Shown: positions 37,196-45,924, counted from the first letter of the stretch. The stretch is 64,000 nt of DNA from Streptomonospora sp. PA3 (GCF_009728995.1 NZ_VTZW01000009.1:188501-252500); one strand, 5' to 3'. The notes: generated by a model from the letters alone, not told the origin. Made by a program: numbers and translations.

Positions 37196-37465
37196 GCGTC
37201 CTGTTTTAGGGAGTCGGTCACCACAGGCGGTTGCGGCAATGGGGCTGTGATGCGCGAAGCGCTGTGCGCCCACCCGTCAGCCCACCGCCACCCGGATGAG
37301 ACGCTGCGCGTCGCGTGCTCGATTCAATGCCGCCGAGCGCACGGTGCTCCTTTGCGGTGGAGTCCCGCCACGGGTGGTGCGGCTCCACCTGACAAGTTGC
37401 GCGTGCGCTCGGCGGCAAGCTGCGCCCGCGCTTCGCGAGGCGCGCCCATTGCCGCAACTCACCCC
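37196..37465. repeat. Repeat element copy R5 (right end lost)
   Basis: From about 37220 to 37430 it appears identical base for base to R4 386 bp earlier, so the pair is a very recent duplication or is homogenised by gene conversion. After CGCCCATTGCCGCAACTC it departs into the cellulase terminator region. Confidence 0.8.
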
Positions 37466-37505
37466 CCGTGGCTGCGGTGGGCTGTTTGACCCACCCGCGA
37501 AAACA

Positions 37506-37541
37506 CCGTGCCCCCGGGGTGGCACCGACCCGGGGGCACGG
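37506..37541 (-). terminator. Rho-independent terminator of the cellulase operon
   Basis: Reading leftwards, CCGTGCCCCCGGG and CCCGGGGGCACGG form a 13-base stem (37529-37541 and 37506-37518) with a ten-base loop, followed by TGTTTT. It is 56 bp beyond the GH6 stop. Confidence 0.85.
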
Positions 37542-37596
37542 CTTGCTGTGCGAACAGCGAGCGTTTCGCGGTTTCTAGTTGTGCATCATCCTCTCG

Positions 37597-39438
37597 TTAC
37601 AGCGGGGGGTAGGCGTTCTCGACCAGCATCTGGAACTGCTCGGGGAACCAGTGGCCCGAGACCGGAGCGTTGGCCATCGCGCCGCTGGGGCTGTTGCCGT
37701 TGCGCACGTTGCCCTCGTAGGTGGGGTCGCACATCCGGTCGAAGCCCTTGCCCTCGTCGTTGTCGATGGGCTCGCTGTTGCCGTCGGACTCGCCGGGCGG
37801 CTTGATCCAGGTGTAGGCGTCGATCCCGGAGGCGGGAGCCGCCTGCGGGCGCTCGCCCAGGCCCGCGCCGTCCTGGTTGCACCAGTTGCCGGGGTGGATG
37901 CGCCGGTCGACGCGGCTTTCGTCGACGAAGGTGTTCAGGTCGGTCGAGGAGCTCGGGCCGTCGGGCCGCTCGGAGCCGCCCCAGCCGTTGCGGGAGGTGT
38001 CGATGAGCATGCCGATGTCGGAGTTGAACCCGGCGGAGACGGCCTCCTGGCGCAGCGCCTGGGCGAACGACTGCTCGTCGATGTACTGGTTCCAGTCGAC
38101 CCAGTTGGACTGGCGCACCTGCTGGCCGCCGACGGTGTCGTTGACATCGAAGTGCGGCTCCACCAGCGCCGAGTAGTTGGCGGTGTTGACGGCGAAGCCG
38201 TGCAGGTCGTCGACGGTGGCGCCGTGGGAGGTGGCCGCCTCGTGGAAGACCTGGACGGACGGGCCCAGGTTGGTGTCCCAGCCCAGCCAGCCGTGGTGGC
38301 CGGCGTCCATGTAGTTGTAGACGTTGGGGATGTCGCCCAGCTCGCTCAGCGCGTAGGCCACGCCCTCGACGTAGTTGCCGTTCTCCTTCATGGTGTTGCA
38401 GTTCTCGGTGGCCGTCTCGCGGCTGCCGACGTTGGTGACCAGGTTCGGCAGCGAGTCCGGCTCGATGATGGTGACGATCCGCAGGTCCGAGTACTTCTCG
38501 TCATCCATGATCCCGGCGATGACGTCGATGTACTCGGTCTTGTAGCGGCCGATCTCCTCCTGGCCCAGCTCGCCGTGGGAGGCCAGCGCCGCGCAGTCGC
38601 GGCCGGGCAGGTTGTAGATGACGACCTGGATCGTCATCGGCCGGTCGCCGGCCTGGGCGAGGGCCTCGTCGAGGTGGTCACGCAGGCCCATGTCGCCGGT
38701 GGTCGGGCTGTCGTTGCCCGCGATCGCGCCGATCCGGTCCAGCCACAGGGCCGTGGACTCGTCGGCGACGGCGTCGCCGCCGGGCTCGCCGGCTGCCTTC
38801 TCCGACCACACCGGGTTCACGTACAGGTCGGCACCCACGAACGGGTTGTCGACGCGGCCGTCGCTGCCGCCGTCGTTGCTGCCGTCATCGCCGCCGCCGT
38901 CGTTGCTGCCGTCGTCACCCCCGCCGTCGTCACCGCCGCCGTCGTCACCGCCGCCGTCGTCACCGCCGCCGTCGTCACCGCCGCCGTCGTCACCGCCGCC
39001 GGTGGAGCCGTCGCAGACCACCCCGTTGAGGGTGAACTCCGCCGGAGCCTCGTTGCTGCCGCTGTAGGTGCCGTTGAAGCCGATCTGCACGCTGGAGGAG
39101 GTCCCCAGCGTCGCGTTGTAGCCGGCGTCGGTCACCGTGACGTGCTGCCCGGACTGGCTGTAGGAGCCGTTCCAGCCGTTGCCGACCTGCTGGTCGCCGG
39201 GGAAGTCCCACTCCAGCTCCCAGCCGTCGATGGGGTCGCCGAGGTTCGTGACGGCCACGTTGGCGGTGAAGCCGGTGCTCCACTCGTTGACCACCGTGTA
39301 CTCGACCTCGCAGCCCTCCGCCGCATGTGCTGGGGACGCCGCGGCGAGTCCGGCCGCGCCGATGGCGAGCGCTGACACGCTCGCCACGGCCCGGCCCGGC
39401 CACCGCCGGGTGCGCCCGCGTCGGGGCTGTGCTCTCAT
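37597..39438 (-). CDS. cel6B: GH6 cellobiohydrolase with N-terminal CBM2
   Basis: A 613-aa secreted exocellulase like Thermobifida Cel6B, which releases cellobiose from non-reducing ends. Signal peptide 1-39 (ends SPAHAA), CBM2 about 43-142 (closing cysteines C43 and C142), a Gly/Asp linker of GGGDD repeats about 146-195, and the GH6 domain 196-613. Conserved acidic motifs are YNLPGRDCAALAS (Asp281) and IIEPDSLPN (Asp329); later QSNWVDWNQYIDEQSFA and the WIKPPGESDG loop are also typical of exo-type GH6. GGAGG lies just upstream of ATG 39438. Last gene of the operon; no own operator found. Confidence 0.96.
   Translation of the reverse strand: MRAQPRRGRTRRWPGRAVASVSALAIGAAGLAAASPAHAAEGCEVEYTVVNEWSTGFTANVAVTNLGDPIDGWELEWDFPGDQQVGNGWNGSYSQSGQHVTVTDAGYNATLGTSSSVQIGFNGTYSGSNEAPAEFTLNGVVCDGSTGGGDDGGGDDGGGDDGGGDDGGGDDGGGDDGSNDGGGDDGSNDGGSDGRVDNPFVGADLYVNPVWSEKAAGEPGGDAVADESTALWLDRIGAIAGNDSPTTGDMGLRDHLDEALAQAGDRPMTIQVVIYNLPGRDCAALASHGELGQEEIGRYKTEYIDVIAGIMDDEKYSDLRIVTIIEPDSLPNLVTNVGSRETATENCNTMKENGNYVEGVAYALSELGDIPNVYNYMDAGHHGWLGWDTNLGPSVQVFHEAATSHGATVDDLHGFAVNTANYSALVEPHFDVNDTVGGQQVRQSNWVDWNQYIDEQSFAQALRQEAVSAGFNSDIGMLIDTSRNGWGGSERPDGPSSSTDLNTFVDESRVDRRIHPGNWCNQDGAGLGERPQAAPASGIDAYTWIKPPGESDGNSEPIDNDEGKGFDRMCDPTYEGNVRNGNSPSGAMANAPVSGHWFPEQFQMLVENAYPPL
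38911..39002. repeat. 15-bp tandem repeat encoding the GH6 linker
   Basis: GCCGCCGTCGTCACC-like units repeat about six times inside the GH6 gene and encode the (GGGDD)n linker. It is coding and likely length-variable among strains. Confidence 0.8.
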
Positions 39439-39512
39439 TGATCCTCCTTGTTCGTGACCCGCCGACCGGACGGTTCCGGAGCGGTGAGCCGTATGGGGAT
39501 GGGGAGGGTGGT

Positions 39513-39542
39513 GTGCCGGGCCCCTTGCGGGGGTCCCGGCAC
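39513..39542 (-). terminator. Hairpin between GH5 and GH6 genes
   Basis: GTGCCGGGCCCC (39513-39524) pairs with GGGG-T-CCCGGCAC (39530-39542). It lies 65 bp after the GH5 stop, without a T-tract. It may attenuate read-through to GH6 or shape mRNA stability. Confidence 0.55.
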
Positions 39543-39606
39543 GGCGGCCGTCGGAAGTCGGACCTCCGGCGGCCTTTCCGGACCGGCGTTCAATGCTCCG
39601 CCGCCG

Positions 39607-41196
39607 TTACGACCCGGAACACGAGGTCCCGCCGGTCCGGAAATCTTCGGGTTGGGGCGATGCGGGCCCGGTGGCTTGGAAGCCGATCGACGCCGAGGCG
39701 CCGGCGTCCAGCGTGGAGGCCCAATCGGGTGCGGCGGCGGTGACGGTGTCGCCGCTCTGCGAAACGTCGGCTCCCCAGCCGCTGGTGACCTGCACCCCGT
39801 CGGGCGCGGTCCAGGTGAGGGTCCAGTCCGTGATCGCCTCGTCGCCGCTGTTGGTCAGTACGACGTCGGCGGTGAACCCGCCGTCCCAGGAGTTGGCGAC
39901 GCTGTAGTCGACGGTGCAGGCGGTGCCGGCGGGCGGGTCGGTGTCGCCGCCTCCACCGTCGCCGTCGCCGTCGCCGTCGCCCCCGCCGGTGCCGTCGCCG
40001 TCACCGGGGCTGGTCGGGCTCAGGTAGGGCTCGACGTAGCTGTACTTGTCCTGGTCCACGGTGCGCCAGTCGTTCTGCAGGATGCCGCCGGTGTCACCGG
40101 AGTTGGGGTTCCACGACCAGTAGGTGAAGTCGATGCCGGACGTGCCCTGGCCGAGGTAGGACATCAGGTCCTGCAGCCACACCTGGTCGCGGCTGTCCTG
40201 CAGCGTGGTGCCGAACTCGCCCAGCAGCACCGGCGCGCGGTCCTCGTTCTCCAGGTAGCCCCAGAAGTGGTCCCACAGCGCGGGCATGTTCGCGGGGAAG
40301 TCCGGGTCCTCGAACCAGTCCTGCATCGCCACCGAGGTGGCGTACTCGTGCGCGGAGTAGACCAGCTTGTCGGGGTTGCTCAGCCGCACCGGGTACTCGG
40401 CGGCTCCGGAGAGGTTGCCGCCCCACCAGCCGCACTCGGGAGCACCGGTGCCGGCGACGCAGTCGACGCCTTCGACCACGATCAGCCAGTCGGGGTTGAC
40501 CTCCAGGATGGCGTTTCCGGCTTCCTCGGCCGCCAGCCGCCAGTCGCGGGCCGGGTCGCCGCACCCCCAGCAGGCGCCGGTGCCGTCGGAGGTGGAGTGC
40601 GGCTCGTTGTGCAGGTCGGCGCCGATGACCGTGGGGTTGCCGGCGTAGCGCTCGGCGAGCATCTTCCAGTCGGCGATCCACTCGCTCTGCGGGTGGGCGT
40701 CGGTGTACCACAGCGCCGACTGGCTCGACGCCGAAGGGCGGTGGCGGTCCAGCAGGACCCGCATGCCGTGCTCGCCCGCCGACGCGATCACCTCGTCGAG
40801 GATCTCCACCCCGGAGAGCCCTTCGAGCTCGGGATTGACCGAGAAGTCGATGCCGTTGGGGACCGAGCCCGCATCCAGCGCTTCGTTGGAGTACGGCAGC
40901 CGGATGGTGTTGAAGCCCAGGCCCGCCATCTGCTCGACCATCGAGTCCAGATTGCGCTCCCACAGCCCGTGCGGCGCGAAGGTGTCGGTCTCGGACCCGA
41001 ACCAGTTGATGCCGGTCATGCGGACCGGGTCGCCGTCGGCGTCGACGAGCTGGTCGCCTTCGGCGCTCCAGTAGCCCTGGCCGGTGCCGGCGGGCTCCGA
41101 CGGCGCCGCCGCGGCCGGTGGGGCCGTGGCCGGCCCTGCGAGGGAGATGCCGAGTAGCGCGGCGAGTGCGGCCGCGGCCCAGCGGGGTGTACGCAT
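39607..41196 (-). CDS. GH5 endoglucanase (Acidothermus E1-like) with C-terminal CBM2
   Basis: A 529-aa secreted endo-1,4-beta-glucanase. Signal peptide about 1-31, catalytic domain about 38-395, Gly/Asp linker about 396-425, CBM2 427-529. The catalytic domain closely follows the E1 pattern: MTGINWFGSET, GLGFNTIRLPYSNE, DRHRPSASSQSALWYT, the acid/base Glu198 in DLHNEPH, and the nucleophile Glu327 in LLGEFGTT. It cuts internal cellulose bonds and so supplies ends to the GH48 and GH6 enzymes. GCAGGAGG precedes ATG 41196. It is the middle gene of the operon, 113 bp after GH48. Confidence 0.95.
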   Translation of the reverse strand: MRTPRWAAAALAALLGISLAGPATAPPAAAAPSEPAGTGQGYWSAEGDQLVDADGDPVRMTGINWFGSETDTFAPHGLWERNLDSMVEQMAGLGFNTIRLPYSNEALDAGSVPNGIDFSVNPELEGLSGVEILDEVIASAGEHGMRVLLDRHRPSASSQSALWYTDAHPQSEWIADWKMLAERYAGNPTVIGADLHNEPHSTSDGTGACWGCGDPARDWRLAAEEAGNAILEVNPDWLIVVEGVDCVAGTGAPECGWWGGNLSGAAEYPVRLSNPDKLVYSAHEYATSVAMQDWFEDPDFPANMPALWDHFWGYLENEDRAPVLLGEFGTTLQDSRDQVWLQDLMSYLGQGTSGIDFTYWSWNPNSGDTGGILQNDWRTVDQDKYSYVEPYLSPTSPGDGDGTGGGDGDGDGDGGGGDTDPPAGTACTVDYSVANSWDGGFTADVVLTNSGDEAITDWTLTWTAPDGVQVTSGWGADVSQSGDTVTAAAPDWASTLDAGASASIGFQATGPASPQPEDFRTGGTSCSGS

Positions 41197-41265
41197 CGGT
41201 CGTGCCTCCTGCTGCCCGGTGCGGATGGGGAGGGGATGGGAAGGAAGGGGGTCGCGGTGCCGGGG

Positions 41266-41300
41266 GCGGGTGCCGCGGCCGCGTGGACCGCGGCACCCGC
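41266..41300 (-). terminator. Hairpin between GH48 and GH5 genes
   Basis: GCGGGTGCCGCGG (41266-41278) and CCGCGGCACCCGC (41288-41300) form a perfect 13-base stem with a nine-base loop, nine bases after the GH48 stop. No T-tract is present. It could partly terminate, or protect the GH48 transcript. Confidence 0.6.
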
Positions 41301-41309
41301 GTGCCGGCG

Positions 41310-44240
41310 CTAGCCGAACAGGTTGTCGTGGGTGGCGAAGGCCGTCGCGATCTCCGCCTGTGCCCAGAACCGGTGATAGGTGAAGGTGGGAGCGTCCCCG
41401 TCAGGGTTGGCGAGGTAGTCCTCGACCTTGGAGAACTGCGGGTCGTCCCGGTAGAAGGAGCGGATGGACAGGAAGGTCGAGCCCGGCTCGACGGTGTCGC
41501 CGTTGGGCATGGTCCCGGACCAGCCCTCGGGGACGTAGACCTCGTCGTCGAAGCGGTCGTAGTCGCCCCGGCTCTCCTCGACGGCGATGCCGATGTCGTC
41601 CTCGTTGGCCATCAGGGCGTCCAGCAGCCCCTCGCCGGTGGTGAGGGCGTCGGAGTCGCCCGAGGCCGCCGCGTAGTACAGCAGCGTCTTGGCGAGCGAG
41701 GCCGCCACACCCACGTCCTGGCCGTGCGAGACGACGTCGACGTGCAGATCCGGGTTGCCGGTGTAGCTGCCGTCCCAGGTGTCGGGCTGGCCGGACCACT
41801 CCATGTCGGCCGGGACCGCGAAGTCCCCGCCGCCGTTGAGCTGGGTGTTCTCGATGGCCCAGGGCACCCACTTGTCCAGGATCTGCCCCGCGCGCTCGTT
41901 GCCGGTCTCATAGTAGAGCTGGGCGACGCGCTCCATGCTCCACACCTGGAAGCCGAACCAGTTGTTGGACGGCGGGTCGTGCCAGACCGGCTGCCAGTCG
42001 TAGTACATGCCGTAGAACTGCGACGCCTGCACGTCGGACGGGGGCTGCTCGTAGCTGCCCGCCCAGCTGTTGGTGGCGCCGCCGGCCAGACCGCCCTCGG
42101 AGGACTGCAGCCACTGCATGAACTCCAGTTGGCGCTCCATGCTGGTCGCCCAGTCCTCGGCGCCCGTGGGCGACTCGGGCTGGAGCTCCTCGCTCTGCGA
42201 CAGCGCGTAGGCCGCCATCGGGTTCTGGTAGCCCTGGTGGGCGGAGCTGCCGCCGATGCGCCAGGCCCACGGGTACTCCGCGGACTCCATCGCGCCGCCC
42301 CACGCGTAGTACCAGGACATCAGGTAGTGGGCGCTGTTCTTGCCCTGGCCGGCCGCGCACTCCTGCGGGCCGACGCAGTCCCCGATCTCCTTGAAGTACT
42401 TGTCGTACATGGCGTAGCGCAGGTAGTCGCCCATCTTGGCGGCGTCGTCGACCACGCCGGAGATGGCGTCGGCGTTGCCCTGCTCCTCGGCCCACTTGTT
42501 GGCCCAGTAGGCCACCTGCACCGCGCGCGCGTCGGCGTCGGGGGCGTTGGTGTAGCGCCACTGCTGGGAGTAGGAGTCGTCGTCGGTGAACAGGTCGAGG
42601 TACCCGTTCTCACCGCCGTGCTCGAACGTCTCGCACGAGGGGTGCGGCACGGTCTCCCACACCGACTCCTGCGACCCGCGCTGGAAGGTGTTGATGAAGG
42701 CGGGCGCGTCGTCGGTGCCGTCGCCGCAGAAGCCGAACCCGTAGGTGTTGTCGACGTCCAGCAGCCAGTGCATGCCGTAGATCTCGTCGGTCCCGTAGGT
42801 GCTGCTCAGCTCCTGGGCCAGCGGGTCCTCGCCCACCGCCACGCTGTCGTCCAGCGCGGAGGGGTAGCCCTGCGGCGTGTCGTGCTCGGGGATGTAGGTC
42901 GCCGGCGACGACGGGTCGTAGGAGCCGTTGGTGGGCTGGTCCTCGGTCTCGGGGATGATGTACTCCTCCAGCGAGGCCCAGGCCTCGTTGAAGGGCTGCC
43001 ACTCACCGGTGACGCGCCCGTAGGAGGCCTCCAGCCACAGGTAGTAGCTGAACGCCTCGGAGGTGGTGGCGTGCCCGTGGTCGGGCGCCTCCACGATCAG
43101 GGTCTCCACCGAGTGGTAGGGGACCAGACCGCCGTCGAACTCGCGGAAGTAGCCGCTGGCGGGGTCCTTGATCTTCTCGTACTGCTCCAGGAACGCCGCC
43201 TCGTAGTCGGACGTGGAGGCGTCGATCTCGGTGACCTCGACCGTGGTCGAGCCGTATCCCTGGCCCGAGACGGTGAAGACCGCCGAGGCCAGCGAGCCGC
43301 CGTTGTCGGCGGAGGAGACGGTGACCTCCTGGGCGGTGTCCCAGTTGTCGGCGGTGAAGGTCAGTGCGCCGCCGGAGGAGACGCTCAGGTCCTGGCTGCC
43401 GTCGGTGCGCGCGACGCTGACGTCCACGGCCGAGGAGGGCGCGTTGGAGAGGGAGACGTCGAAGGTCGCCTGGTCGCCCTGGCGGACGCTGAGGCTGGCG
43501 GGGGTGGCCACGATCTGCGGTTCGTCGATGACCTCGACCGCGATCGGGCTGGAGGTGGTCTCGGCGCCTGCGTCGTCGACCGCGGTGGCGGTCACCGAGT
43601 AGGGGCCGGTTTCGGCGCCCGACCAGGTGGCGGTGTAGGGCGCGGTGTCGTCGGTGGCGATCTCGGTGCCGTCGGCCTCGAAGACCACCTGCGCGACGGA
43701 GCCGTCGCTGTCGGAGGCGTCGGCCGCGAGCTCGATGTCCTCGCCGGCCAGGAACGTCGCGCCGTCCTGGGGGGAGGTGAGGCTGACCTCGGGCGGCGCG
43801 TTCTCGGTGCCGCCCCCGTCGCCGCCGCAGACGGTGCCGTTGAGGGTGAACTCCTCCGGCACTGCGTTGCCGCCGCTGGTGGTGCCCTGGAAGCCGACCG
43901 TGGCGGACTCGCCGCTGTCGAGGTCGGGGTTCCAGCCGGGATGGGTGACGGTGACCTCGTCGCCGCTCTGGCTGAACTCGCCGCTCCAGCCGTTGGTGAC
44001 CTGCTGGCCGTCGGGGAACGTCCAGCCGAGGGTCCAGTTGCTGACGGGGTCGCCCTCGTTGTTGACGGTGACGTTGGCGGTGAACCCGCTGCCCCAGTCG
44101 TTGGTGATCTGGTAGTCGACGGAACACTCCGTCGCCGCGAGCGCGGCTGTGGCCGGCGCCAGGGCCGTTACCAGCCCTGCCGCGAGTCCGCCCGCTAAGA
44201 GCCGCCCCAGCGGCCATCGGGTCAAGAGCCGGGAACCCAT
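41310..44240 (-). CDS. cel48A: GH48 processive cellobiohydrolase with N-terminal CBM2 and Ig-like modules
   Basis: A 976-aa secreted exocellulase acting from reducing ends, the counterpart of Thermobifida Cel48A (about 984 aa). Signal peptide to about residue 36, CBM2 about 38-138, an Ig-like module about 145-235 (PPEVSLTSPQDGATF), a second beta module to about 335, and the GH48 catalytic barrel about 337-976. The catalytic acid motif is VEAPDHGHATTSEAFSYY. The start is ATG 44240 with GGAGG 12 bases upstream; a TTG at 44270 is possible but less likely. First gene after the two CelR operators. Confidence 0.96.
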   Translation of the reverse strand: MGSRLLTRWPLGRLLAGGLAAGLVTALAPATAALAATECSVDYQITNDWGSGFTANVTVNNEGDPVSNWTLGWTFPDGQQVTNGWSGEFSQSGDEVTVTHPGWNPDLDSGESATVGFQGTTSGGNAVPEEFTLNGTVCGGDGGGTENAPPEVSLTSPQDGATFLAGEDIELAADASDSDGSVAQVVFEADGTEIATDDTAPYTATWSGAETGPYSVTATAVDDAGAETTSSPIAVEVIDEPQIVATPASLSVRQGDQATFDVSLSNAPSSAVDVSVARTDGSQDLSVSSGGALTFTADNWDTAQEVTVSSADNGGSLASAVFTVSGQGYGSTTVEVTEIDASTSDYEAAFLEQYEKIKDPASGYFREFDGGLVPYHSVETLIVEAPDHGHATTSEAFSYYLWLEASYGRVTGEWQPFNEAWASLEEYIIPETEDQPTNGSYDPSSPATYIPEHDTPQGYPSALDDSVAVGEDPLAQELSSTYGTDEIYGMHWLLDVDNTYGFGFCGDGTDDAPAFINTFQRGSQESVWETVPHPSCETFEHGGENGYLDLFTDDDSYSQQWRYTNAPDADARAVQVAYWANKWAEEQGNADAISGVVDDAAKMGDYLRYAMYDKYFKEIGDCVGPQECAAGQGKNSAHYLMSWYYAWGGAMESAEYPWAWRIGGSSAHQGYQNPMAAYALSQSEELQPESPTGAEDWATSMERQLEFMQWLQSSEGGLAGGATNSWAGSYEQPPSDVQASQFYGMYYDWQPVWHDPPSNNWFGFQVWSMERVAQLYYETGNERAGQILDKWVPWAIENTQLNGGGDFAVPADMEWSGQPDTWDGSYTGNPDLHVDVVSHGQDVGVAASLAKTLLYYAAASGDSDALTTGEGLLDALMANEDDIGIAVEESRGDYDRFDDEVYVPEGWSGTMPNGDTVEPGSTFLSIRSFYRDDPQFSKVEDYLANPDGDAPTFTYHRFWAQAEIATAFATHDNLFG

Positions 44241-44525
44241 GGTGGTGGAGTACCTCCAGTTTCTTTTCAACCCCCGCCGGTGCGGCGGGGACGTGGGGGA
44301 TGCGCCCGTGAAGGGCGGGTGAACCTGGCGGTGGGCATGGTGGTGGTGCGGCGACGCTGCGTAGCCGCGATGGCCGGGGTTTCGGGCCGGCCGGGGCGGT
44401 CGGGGGCGGATCGGGTACGGGTGCGCCTGCGACGGGCGCCGTTACCGGGATGGGGGATGCCGGAGACGGAACGCGATGGGGATGGGGGATGGTGTCTCGG
44501 GTGGGGGTTGGGGGCTGTGATCGGC

Positions 44526-44539
44526 TGGGAGCGCTCCCA
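44526..44539. promoter_or_regulatory. CelR/CebR operator, perfect 14-bp palindrome (proximal)
   Basis: TGGGAGCGCTCCCA is the site recognised by the LacI-family cellulase repressor CelR of Thermobifida, which is released by cellobiose. It lies 285 bp upstream of the GH48 start. The repressor gene itself is not in this window. Confidence 0.9.
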
Positions 44540-44610
44540 GGGGTCCTGGATGCCGAGGCGTCTCACCTCGGCGAAGGGCGGTCTTCAGTTTTCATGATCT
44601 TCGTCACTCT

Positions 44611-44624
44611 TGGGAGCGCTCCCA
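44611..44624. promoter_or_regulatory. CelR/CebR operator, perfect 14-bp palindrome (distal)
   Basis: A second exact TGGGAGCGCTCCCA, 85 bp (about eight helical turns) from the first, so both face the same side of DNA and could support looping by a tetrameric repressor. Next to it is the AT-richer sequence AATTACGGTAACCAGATC, a likely promoter area. Confidence 0.9.
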
Positions 44625-44744
44625 ATTACGGTAACCAGATCTAACCCGTGTGTAAACCGTCCTTCCGCGTTTTCCCCTTGCGGGTGTCGGCGAAGCCGCT
44701 CGCGGCGCCGCACGCGGGCGCCGCGAACCCCGGAACAGCCGCCC

Positions 44745-45344
44745 TCACGCCAGTCGGGCAAAGGCCGCGTCCACCGCCTCCGCCAAGCGGCCGGGATCGT
44801 CGCCGGCGGCCGCGCGGCCCGCGTAGTAACAGGCGAGCGCCGTCTCGGCGGCCAGGCGGGCGGTGTGCTCGTCGGCGCCCTTCTCGGCGAGCAGGCCGGA
44901 CATGGCCGCCACGTAGCGGCGCTGCTTCAGCAGGCTGCGCGCGAGCAGGTCGGGGTTCTCGGCGACGATCCGCTCGTGCTGCCGGTAGGCGGCGGGGTTC
45001 TCGGTGAGGCGAGCCACGAGCAGGGCCGCGGTCTGGCGCAGGTAGGCCAGTGCATCGGGCAGCGAGTCGCCGATCGGGGCGGCGGCGGGGAGCAGCCGCG
45101 CCTCGTCGGCCAGCGCGGCGTCCAAGCCTTCGTCGCCGCCGAAGACGACCTCCTGCTTGTCGCCGAAGTAGCGGAAGAAGGTCGCCCGGCCCACCTCCGC
45201 GCGCTCGGCGATGTCGGCCACCGTGACGCCCTCGAAGCCGCGCTCGGCGAAGAGCTCGTAGGCCGCCTCCACGATCGCCTCCCGCGCCCGCCGCCGCTTG
45301 CGCTCGCGCAGAGAGCCTTCACCGGGAGTCGAGCCGCCGTCCAT
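44745..45344 (-). CDS. TetR family transcriptional regulator
   Basis: A 199-aa repressor. The DNA-binding helix-turn-helix is at about 18-65 (REAIVEAAYELFAERGFEGVTV, then ADIAERAEVGRATFFRYFGDKQEVV in part). The C-terminal part is the ligand/dimer domain. ATG 45344 lacks a strong ribosome site; the protein could start slightly later. It diverges from the NTF2-like gene, with a palindrome in the shared 81-bp gap, so it probably controls itself and that gene. Confidence 0.9.
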   Translation of the reverse strand: MDGGSTPGEGSLRERKRRRAREAIVEAAYELFAERGFEGVTVADIAERAEVGRATFFRYFGDKQEVVFGGDEGLDAALADEARLLPAAAPIGDSLPDALAYLRQTAALLVARLTENPAAYRQHERIVAENPDLLARSLLKQRRYVAAMSGLLAEKGADEHTARLAAETALACYYAGRAAAGDDPGRLAEAVDAAFARLA

Positions 45345-45397
45345 GGATTCATTGTAGACAGGCGATACGCAGACTCTTATGATACCAAGCATCAACC

Positions 45398-45410
45398 GAT
45401 ACTCAGTATC
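45398..45410. promoter_or_regulatory. Probable TetR operator palindrome
   Basis: GATACTCAGTATC is a perfect odd-centred palindrome, with related GATACGC and GATACCAAGCATC copies at 45364 and 45381. It lies between the divergent TetR and NTF2-like genes and just before the ribosome site of the latter, the expected place for autoregulatory repression. Confidence 0.6.
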
Positions 45411-45425
45411 AAAAAGGAGATCCGC

Positions 45426-45887
45426 ATGACGGACGACCCGACCGCCAAAGCGCCCGCCGCCTCCACGGGGGCCGCCCGCGCCGCCGAGGAGCGCACCCGC
45501 GCGTTCCTCGCGGCGCTGGAGCACAAGGACCTGCCCCAACTGGCGGAGGCCCTGGACGAGCAGGCCGGACTCACCATCGCGCTGTCGTTCACCGGCGCGC
45601 AGGAGCCCGCCGGGCACTTCTCGGGCAAGCGGGAGGTGCTGGGCTATCTGGAGGGCGTAATCCGCAACATGGATCGGATCCGCTTCAGGGACGTGCGGAT
45701 CAGCGTGACCGCCGACGGCCAGACCTCGTTCGTCCAGGCCGACGGCGACTTCACCGCCGCCGACGGGCGGCCCTACGCCAACGTCTACGTGCTGTGCCTG
45801 GACTGGTCGCAGGGCCGGCTGGTGCACGTCGACGAGTACGCCAACCCGATCGCCTTCACGCAGGTCTTCGGCGAGCTCTCCGCCTGA
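45426..45887 (+). CDS. NTF2-like (SnoaL-type) protein
   Basis: A 153-aa protein. After a 22-residue polar start, AEERTRAFLAALEHKDLPQLAEAL (split), GHFSGKREVLGYLEGVI, VQADGDFTAADGRPYANVYVLCLDW and the final VDEYANPIAFTQVFGEL give the cone-shaped fold of ketosteroid-isomerase/SnoaL proteins. Such proteins are isomerases, hydrolases or binders of small hydrophobic molecules. AAAAAGGAG precedes ATG 45426. Presumably induced when the divergent TetR is released. Confidence 0.85.
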   Translation: MTDDPTAKAPAASTGAARAAEERTRAFLAALEHKDLPQLAEALDEQAGLTIALSFTGAQEPAGHFSGKREVLGYLEGVIRNMDRIRFRDVRISVTADGQTSFVQADGDFTAADGRPYANVYVLCLDWSQGRLVHVDEYANPIAFTQVFGELSA

Positions 45888-45924
45888 GCGCTCCCCACCG
45901 GAGCGCCCGCTCGGTGCGGCGGCG

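Larger units (their letters stand above)
36723..37596. other. 874-bp convergent region: terminators and two repeat elements
   Basis: It contains the terminator at 36741, repeat copies R4 and R5, and the cellulase-operon terminator at 37506-37541. No gene is supported; the open frames here are repeat translations. Confidence 0.6.
44241..44744. other. Regulatory region of the cellulase operon
   Basis: A 504-bp gap between the GH48 start and the end of the TetR gene. It holds the operators at 44526 and 44611. The left part (44280-44520) is purine-rich on the plus strand and codes for nothing evident, so the GH48 mRNA may have a long leader if transcription starts between the operators. Confidence 0.6.

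Noticed and set aside
38911-39002. Short tandem repeats that could suggest a CRISPR array
   Set aside because: They are contiguous 15-bp units without spacers and encode the Gly/Asp linker of the GH6 cellulase.
41118-44198. Thousand-codon plus-strand frame opposite the GH48 gene
   Set aside because: Antisense shadow of GH48, without a ribosome site or any recognisable domain.
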